A stretch of DNA of 64,000 bases, taken from the NCBI GenBank assembly GCA_037367355.1, contig CM074702.1, forward strand, positions 1,984,001 through 2,048,000. Reading direction: 5' to 3'. The position numbers and the translations under genes are program-made. Below the pieces are notes generated by a model. That model saw only the letters and a list, made by a program, of their open reading frames with translations, made no database searches and was not told the origin of the DNA. The stretch comes from Neoscytalidium dimidiatum (taxonomy: Eukaryota > Ascomycota > Dothideomycetes > Botryosphaeriales > Botryosphaeriaceae). Shown here in pieces: positions 57,352 through 64,000 of this stretch; the stretch's first letter is position 1; each line of letters starts with the position of its first letter.

Positions 57352-57852
57352 TCAGCGCACCACGCCCGCGCGCCCGCCACCCTCCCTCTGCCTCTCCCTC
57401 CACCGCTCCACGCGCGCCGCATCCACCACGCGCGGCCCGACCTCCTCCTCCTCCATGTCGAACACGAAGCGCCCCTCCTCCGCGGCCTGCCTCGCCGCCA
57501 GCCTCCTCGCTCGCGCGCGCCGCGCCACGCTGCTCGGCCGCGACATCAGCATCTCGAACCACAGGCGGGCGAGGTGGGCCAGCAGCATCCAGAAGAGCGC
57601 GCAGGCGACAGTGAGGGCGCCGATGTCCAGGATATAGTAGGCGGCGGCGGCGGCGTTGGGGACGGCGCGCGCGGCGCGCAGGGCGCCGTAGACGGCGAGG
57701 ACTGTCGCGAGGAGGAGGACCGGGGCCCACGGGAGGAGGAACCGACGGCATGGATTGGAGGCTGCGGGCTGCTGCGTGCTTGCGCGGGAACTGTTGTGGG
57801 TCGGCAAGAGAGGCGCGGTTTCGCGCACTGTGTGGCAGGGCGATTGGGGCAT
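57352..57852 (-). CDS. Small two-pass membrane protein, unknown
   Basis: Single exon, 166 aa. A Ser/Pro-rich N-terminus is followed by two hydrophobic segments (about 38-60, PWAPVLLLATVLAVYGALRAA; about 72-98, YYILDIGALTVACALFWMLL) joined by a short loop, then a basic helix (RRARARRLAARQAAEEG) and an acidic patch (FDMEEEEVGP). GC-rich third positions match the confirmed genes. No signal peptide cleavage site is convincing, so both segments are likely transmembrane. I recognise no family. It may be a lineage-specific gene. An alternative longer frame in another register (57281-58033) is Arg-rich and less convincing. Confidence 0.55.
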   Translation of the reverse strand: MPQSPCHTVRETAPLLPTHNSSRASTQQPAASNPCRRFLLPWAPVLLLATVLAVYGALRAARAVPNAAAAAYYILDIGALTVACALFWMLLAHLARLWFEMLMSRPSSVARRARARRLAARQAAEEGRFVFDMEEEEVGPRVVDAARVERWRERQREGGGRAGVVR

Positions 57853-60408
57853 GGTGTCGTATGCGACGCTGGCTACTTTTCTGGTTATGGTTTATGGTGA
57901 GGAGTGGAGAATGCTTGAAGAGTGCTCTGTAGATGTATTTTTTCCCCCTGCGGATCTTAATCGAAATCCAGCTCGAGACCGATCGAGTGCCGCTGGATCC
58001 TCCTTGCATTATTACAATACGTTGAGTCAACACTTGACGTTATCAAATCATGCCACGGCCTTTCGTGATGTGTAAATGATCATTCGGCGTGTATCTTTGG
58101 TTGCAAGCCAGGTATCAATGGGGAATACAGCGCGCTGTGAATCTTACAAGGGTGATGTCCTTGATCAAAGAACGATACGCCGATAAGCCCGAAACCAAGG
58201 GTAGCCATGCTCCAGAACTAGAAATGCGCTTATTCTGAGCTATATTTTGTCGGCAGTCATAGTACTGATTCATAATATGAGAAAAGCGGCCAAAAAAGTT
58301 TCGTGGCTGATAAAGTTCTCGATTCCTATGGCCTTTTAAGGTACCATATCCCCTCTGTCAGCGCTATTTTCATATAATGATCCAAGACTAGTAGCTACAG
58401 GGGCATGAGGCGCCTCATCTTGTTAAGTGATCGCACTACGTTGACTCCAAGATCAGGCGCAGGCATAGTCGCAGGCAAAAGCGCAGCGACAAGTCTAAAT
58501 TAGCCTTGACAGATCAGACATGGAGTCTTAAAAGCAGCCGTAATATGCCTCAACAAACAACCTACTTGTTCACTAGTCTCTGTAACCAACATATGAGACC
58601 CTAGTTTCAGTTGATCGTGACAATGTATGCTTTTCTTATCCCACATCGACTCTCTACTTGTGACCATCTGGTATTAAGCGTGCCTCGAAGTAGCATATCG
58701 CAAGGTGCTTATAGGTCAGCTTTTATTGCTCTAGGATGATTTCGGCATATCACGAGGATATTCTGGTACACAACGTTGAAAGTGTTCCGGCGAACTCCCC
58801 TCGCACACACGAGATTATTCGGCACCTCACCTCCAAACCACGCACACAGGCCATTCGCACTGCCAGAATCACCCCTTCCGAGCCGAAATTCCGCAATCAC
58901 TTCGAAACCCTCTCAAACTATCCCTAACTCAAACATTGACAACTTTTAACGAAGGCTGCCCAGAGAAGTCGGGAAAGCTCCGCTGACCGGCCTCCTCGAG
59001 AAGTGAGGTCGAGATAAAGTGCGGCCCGCTCCCGACGAATTCCCGCCCGCTCGCGCGTGCGCGGTTCTCAGCCACAACGCTCGCACCGCCACTCGCCTTG
59101 CGTCCCCCCGCCCCTTGCTTCCGTTCTCCCTTGCTTCCACGCACCGCACGATTGGGTTAACTCAAAAGCAACGACCTCTGATAGCTGCACACAATAAGAA
59201 ATGACCGGAATAGCCTGGGCCGAAAGCCAAAAAAAAAAATAAAAACTCCCCTGCCAAAAAGTATTATGATTGCGTGATGGGCGAGTCGCGAAAAAGTGGT
59301 ACGTACACGCTGGCCGGCCGATGACGCGGCAAAACGGAGAGTGGCGCGAAACCCCACTAGAATCAAGGGAAGAACGGGGCTGAAGGAGATCGTTGGACAT
59401 TGCACCACGTGGACGTTTCTTTGTGGCGCTGAGACAATGTGTCGCAGCCTCGTCTATGGGGCTGAGGTTCTAGATCATTGGCTCGCAAGCGCTGGACGTC
59501 CTAAAACCGAGACGAGCAAGAATAATTGTAGGATCAGCCCCTGGTAGCCACGATTGAGCTAACGAAATATCTAAGAGAAGGGGCATTGGAGACGCAGAGA
59601 GAAAGGACTTAGATGATTTGCAAGACAAATATTCAACCGGCGACTTTGTTGACTTAGAGAGAAGCTTTGTTGGGATTAGATCCTCGGATTGCTGATTGAT
59701 ATTAAATTGTAGCTTCAAACTGGTAGTACAAGACAAGCGAGAACGTGCGAATTTCGCAATGATTGTTCGAACACTCGAGACTCAGCGTACATGACACGCA
59801 GATGATGAAGTAAAAGTAAGGGCCAAATTAACTTGTCGTCTTTACCACTATACACGTAGGCCCTTATGCTATCTTTCCTTTCGCGCTCCTAGCAGGAGCC
59901 TCTCTCTTCTCACTTGAACATCATTCCAGCTTGCATGAGCCATCTTTAGCCGCGAACTCGCAACAGAGAAAAATTTGTGAACGTGAAAAGAAGGACGAAG
60001 ACTGAGAAACTGTTGGAAGTCTTGGTGAGAAGAAGACGATTGATGAGGTATCCCCGCTGCAAAAGTAACCCCTAGTACATCAAATGAGAAAATGAAAGAA
60101 GTAGAAACACCATGGCTTCTCCGAAACGCCCCGTGATCGCCCGTTTCGCCAATTTTCATGGACTTAGACAGCCAAGAAGGAAAACCAGTAAATCTGCTGA
60201 AGAGGAAGGAAGATGCGGCCCAGCTGGGAGAAATAATGGTGCCTCTGGCAATAGCAACGAAATGTAGCTTTGAACATGAAGGAAGCCGCCGCCTGCAATC
60301 CGTTATTCCTTTGCTGCTGTGAGCAAAGTGGGTATTCTTCACACACGGTCCGTTACTTGTCATCGTTGCTAGAAATGCATGCACGCGTTCTAAGGTTGAG
60401 TGGCCTTC
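57853..60408. other. Gene-poor interval
   Basis: 2.6 kb with short frames only. A 171-codon minus frame at 59869-60384 lies directly downstream of the next gene's stop and is best read as its 3' UTR. A Pro-like or RNA gene was not found. Confidence 0.45.
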
Positions 60409-63400
60409 TCAGATCTTTCTCCTCAACGTGAACTTCGAATTCTGCGTGGCAGCCGGTAAGGCGTCAGAGAACCGGTCTCTCTCTGCATAGAAGATCTCCT
60501 TGTCAGTATATTTCCACTTGATGCGATAATGACTTCGCCTTGTCCAGCGGAGAAGTGCAGTCAAGGTGCCGGCAGGCATTGATGGAACTTACCGGCCTCG
60601 GTCTCAAAGCCCAACGTAATATCGTCATGTTCACCAGGGTACTCTGGCATGTCCAGGCACGCGAACCTCCTCTTTGCCTGCTCAACTTCATCCACAGGAC
60701 CGTTCTCCTTCTTTCGCTCCGGAGGCAGATAAAACTTTGCGTCGACCAGCCTCAAACCGTAGCGACCCCTTTCGCCTTTGCTGCCCTTGAGTTCAATCTT
60801 CTCGAAAACGTCCATGCTCTTGATTTGGAAGTTCATGGCATCCGCGTGGGAGAAATCCTCCATGTACGCACAGAATTGGAAGATGTTCTCCTGCTGGATG
60901 ATCTGGATTCGGACAGTCTGCGCCTCCCATCTCTTGTAGATGGGAACCACCATTCGCCGGCGTGAAATGGCCAAAGTTGCTGCGACACCGTCGTACCTTA
61001 CTTCGAAGCCAGTGATTGCATGCTGGAACTTGTGCATGGCTGCATAATCAAGTCAGCTGAGTACGTAACGTAAAAAGTGGGGAACAATGAATATTTACCT
61101 TCGTGATCTTTGAAGCAGTATGTCCTGATAGTAGGAGAAGTCTTGATAGTGCGGAGGAAGTCAGCGATGGCATCCGGGACGTGCGTGTCGGCTCTTTTAG
61201 CATCGACAGCAGCCGTTGCGTCCTCTTGCGGAAAGCGGAGCATATGAAGGTCAGGGTTTCCGCTATTATCTAGACGGATGAGCATTTCGCCGGGACCTAG
61301 TACACTGTTAGCACCTCACACAGGAGCCCCATTCTTGCAAACTTACCAAGGTTCAAGCGATCCGTGATAGATCCACAAGAATGCCTGATGATGACGCGCA
61401 ATTCTTCGGAAAGAATCGTCTGCGGGAACTCAGTCTCTGGATCATCCGGCTCTTTGTTGAGAACTTTGACATCCTGCCATTGCAGTTTCTTGACGATATC
61501 ATGACCAGCAGAATACACTTCCTTCATGCCAAGCTGCTCAATCATGAATCCCTTCAATGGCACTTGAGCAGGGCAGAATTCGTCGGGACCGACCATGAGT
61601 CCGTTGATGACTTGGAACAGCTTCACACGTTCCCTCGCGTCGCTGAAGCTCATGATTGCGGTACAAGTCTTCTTATTCTCTTCTCTGATCCTCAGCATCA
61701 TCAAAGGGATATTCGCATCCGCAGGGTCGCTCCTAAATTCGAAAACGATTGGCCTCTTCCCAGTGAATTCGTGGCTGACGCTGCTCAGAGTCTTGCTTCT
61801 CGGACTGGTCACAAGAAGTAGGCGGTAGCCACGGTGTAACTTGCGTTGACCGGTGCCCTCATTGACCATGACGAACTTCTCGAAAATGCGGACTTTGCAG
61901 CGTTTGATCCTGTCCGGTGGGAAAGCCGAGGGATTTTGGGGATCCTTGTACTGCAAATCACGCACAGTGACATCGTGAACGCATTGTTCGTCATGCTTGG
62001 TGTTCATGCTGCGCTCGACCTGGCGGGTGTAGTCCCAGATGCCCCATAGCATCCGATAGTCCTTCTCTTCCAAGTCAAGGCTCAGAGTAAATCCACGTGG
62101 CAAACGAATGTACAAGCCGCGGGTGCTTGTCTTCCACTTGACATTGTCCCAAGTTATGCCCTTCTTCGGGTCGCCTTGCACGGCGCACGTGAGAAGATCA
62201 CTTTGGCTGCAGATACCAAGCTTGACATTCCAATCGTTATGCGGGCGCATGATCGTGAGAACGGCAGGGAGGCTGATGTTAGAGAGATCATCTCCATCTT
62301 CAGTGCTAATGCCAACACTGACGAAGATACGTCCATAACAGAAGTCCTCCTTGGTGTCACTGAGAGGCATGACAGATCGTGGGTTGATCTGGCGAGCCGT
62401 GGAGTCCACAACGATCGACCTGCTCTTTCCACCAAGTACAGCCTCGACGTCTGGAGTGAATGTGGGGTATTCGACCCATATGTTCTGATCCTGGCCTTGG
62501 ATGAGAGCGTTCTCTGGAGGCATAACCTGGTTCCTAGCCACCGAAACGAGAAGACCCTTCAAGCTGCTTAAAGTAGCTTCCTGAACCTCGAAAATTTCTA
62601 CCATCTCTTCATCGCCAGCAGCACGTGCTGCCTCAGCCTGAGACCCGGGCCTGCCAAATCGCCTGATGCCCGGGTGAGTGTCCAGCACCTCTGTCAGTAT
62701 CCACCAAGCCTTGGCCAAGTCAACGTGACCTTGGGTAAGCAACTGCTGCTCCTGTGTCTGGCCTCGGGGCCTGTTGCGGATCATGACCTCCAGACCTGAG
62801 CGACCTTTGAGGAACCACCAACTGGCAGCCCGAAGCCACTGCAACGGCGTGTATGAGTCAATAGACTTCTTCTTCTCCGCAGTGAGTCTGAAGACACCAC
62901 GCATGTGCTCGACACGCTCGGCGAAATCATCGAGAGCGGCATCACCAGCAGCGATGAGATCGGCACGGTGGCCGGAGGAGGCTGCGCTCCAGCCAGTACG
63001 GTCCGGAAGGGCATTGGGCGAGCGCGGCGGCTGCTTGGGTATCTCGACGTTCAAGGCAGGGGACCTCATTGGCTGCGATGGCGACTTTGCGATGCTGTCG
63101 AAGTCACGTTGGGTCGGGGTGGTGGCGTCGTTGTAGCTAGGGGAAGTTCCGTGAGGGGGAGGGGGAGGGGGAGGCGCCAGGCCTGATTGAATGTAACCGG
63201 AAGAAGGTGGAGGAGAATTGAGAGGGCTGGAGGCAGAGTCGCGCTGCGAGCTCGTGGGGTCGGTAGGGCTGGTATTAGAGTAGGTGGCAGAGTGCTGGCC
63301 GCCCGACGAAGCAGATGAGGGTCTCCGCCCAGCTGTCGGGTCATCAAAGGGGTTCGGCCTGTATGATGCCTTAGCGCCTTGATCGTACGATGGTCTTCCG

Positions 63401-64000
63401 TAAGAGTTAGACGACATTGACCGCGGCGATCCCACTTCAAACGTGCTTGAGCTAGACATGGATTGCAACCGATCATCTTCGGGCGACGACTCTGCGGGAG
63501 CCGCACCTTGATGCAACGCCCGGCCCTCATCGGCACGCATTTGTTGTTGCACACGAGCGGCGAGCGAATCTGGGTTGGAGGGCTCAGATGAGAGATAATT
63601 ATTCAACTCTGTGTTGAAATGAAGCGAAGAAGCCGTCGACGACGACGTGGAAGTGACCTTTGATAGCTCGGGAAGCCGAGGTGGGTCGTCATCTTCCGGA
63701 GATTCAGGCATCATCTCAGACAAACCGGTCTGCGTACGTTTCAACGGCCCGGGCCTGAAGTCTGGCTCGTCCTCAGGCTTCGCGTCGGCCAGAGTAGCCC
63801 CAGTAGCAGCACGTGGGCGCTGGTACTGGCGATGCTCGTCCTCATCGTCCACGGGGTCGGTGGGCAGCGCTTGAGGGGGAGGCGACTTGGGCCGGCTGAA
63901 GCGCTGCTGTAGGCCCGGCGACACCTCTCCCCAGGACGTATGCGCCCTCTTGACGTGATCGGGTCTCTCAGCGGCCCTGTGTGAGACTGTCACCGACCGA
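60409..64000 (-). CDS. Large conserved filamentous-fungal protein, 5' end beyond window
   Basis: Five exons visible: 64000-61347, 61296-61099, 61039-60593 and 60482-60409, with the first still open at the window edge (so at least four exons plus any upstream). About 1120 aa are seen. All three introns are GT-AG (50, 59 and 110 bp); the last has branch point tactgac. The N-terminal 330 residues are disordered and Ser/Pro-rich with a poly-Pro tract ([13 protein letters not shown]) . The rest is globular: AASWWFLKGRSGLEVMIRN, KAWWILTEVLDTHPGIRRF, FCYGRIFVSVGISTEDGD, RLPRGFTLSLDLEEKDYRML, FEFRSDPADANIPLMMLRI, ending ERDRFSDALPAATQNSKFTL. It looks like a widely conserved Pezizomycotina protein of unknown function. 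The paired beta-rich blocks suggest PH-like modules, which is speculation. Confidence 0.82.

Noticed and set aside
59869..60384. 171-codon minus-strand frame
   Set aside because: It starts directly after the stop of the large gene at 60409 and has no protein features. Best read as 3' UTR.
1..64000. CRISPR arrays, bacterial-type operons or rRNA
   Set aside because: The window is eukaryotic nuclear DNA with spliceosomal introns. No repeat-spacer arrays or rRNA sequence were seen.

Overview
The window looks like nuclear DNA of a filamentous ascomycete (Pezizomycotina), probably a dothideomycete. The genes have short GT-AG introns (48 to 233 bp), often with a CTRAC-type branch point. There is a highly reducing polyketide synthase, a Zn2Cys6 regulator, a class I CPD photolyase, and a relic of the membrane-anchored ankyrin family that is expanded in that class. 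The class-level assignment is inference.

Region by region. 0.3-8.2 kb is a gene-dense housekeeping block: MTC1 (minus), a disordered AT-hook protein (plus) and the photolyase PHR1 (minus). 9.3-11.9 kb holds broken genes: an ankyrin/transmembrane pseudogene with three in-frame stops and at least two frameshifts, and a small cysteine-rich secreted protein whose signal peptide and body lie in different frames. 13.1-23.1 kb is a compact secondary-metabolite locus: a nine-exon HR-PKS (minus, 2411 aa, KS-AT-DH-vestigial MT-ER-KR-ACP) read divergently from an alpha/beta hydrolase of the kind that often partners fungal PKSs. 23.1-28.7 kb shows no convincing gene. 28.7-36.2 kb carries a large disordered conserved protein, a small ubiquitin-like-fold candidate and a mitochondrial NDUFAF3-type complex I assembly factor. 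39-45.2 kb has a Zn2Cys6 transcription factor and a mitochondrial proline dehydrogenase, divergently arranged 2.2 kb apart. 45.3-60.4 kb is gene-poor, with short interrupted reading frames. It contains the most unusual items: a U2 snRNA-type gene (about 56769-56950), a more diverged U2-like copy (about 45677-45900), and a fragment of UTP-glucose-1-phosphate uridylyltransferase. The window ends inside a large conserved fungal gene whose 5' end lies beyond base 64000.

How the genes work together. The PKS and hydrolase share a 957-bp intergenic region and are the only clear functional pair; no oxygenase, transporter or cluster regulator lies beside them. The U2-type gene keeps the expected stem-loops, Sm-like site and GTAGTA branch-recognition element. 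It differs at three positions that are normally invariant around that element, and the second copy shares one of these differences and the same TATA spacing. This suggests a small family of variant U2 RNAs. Exon boundaries were placed by hand from splice motifs and reading-frame continuity.
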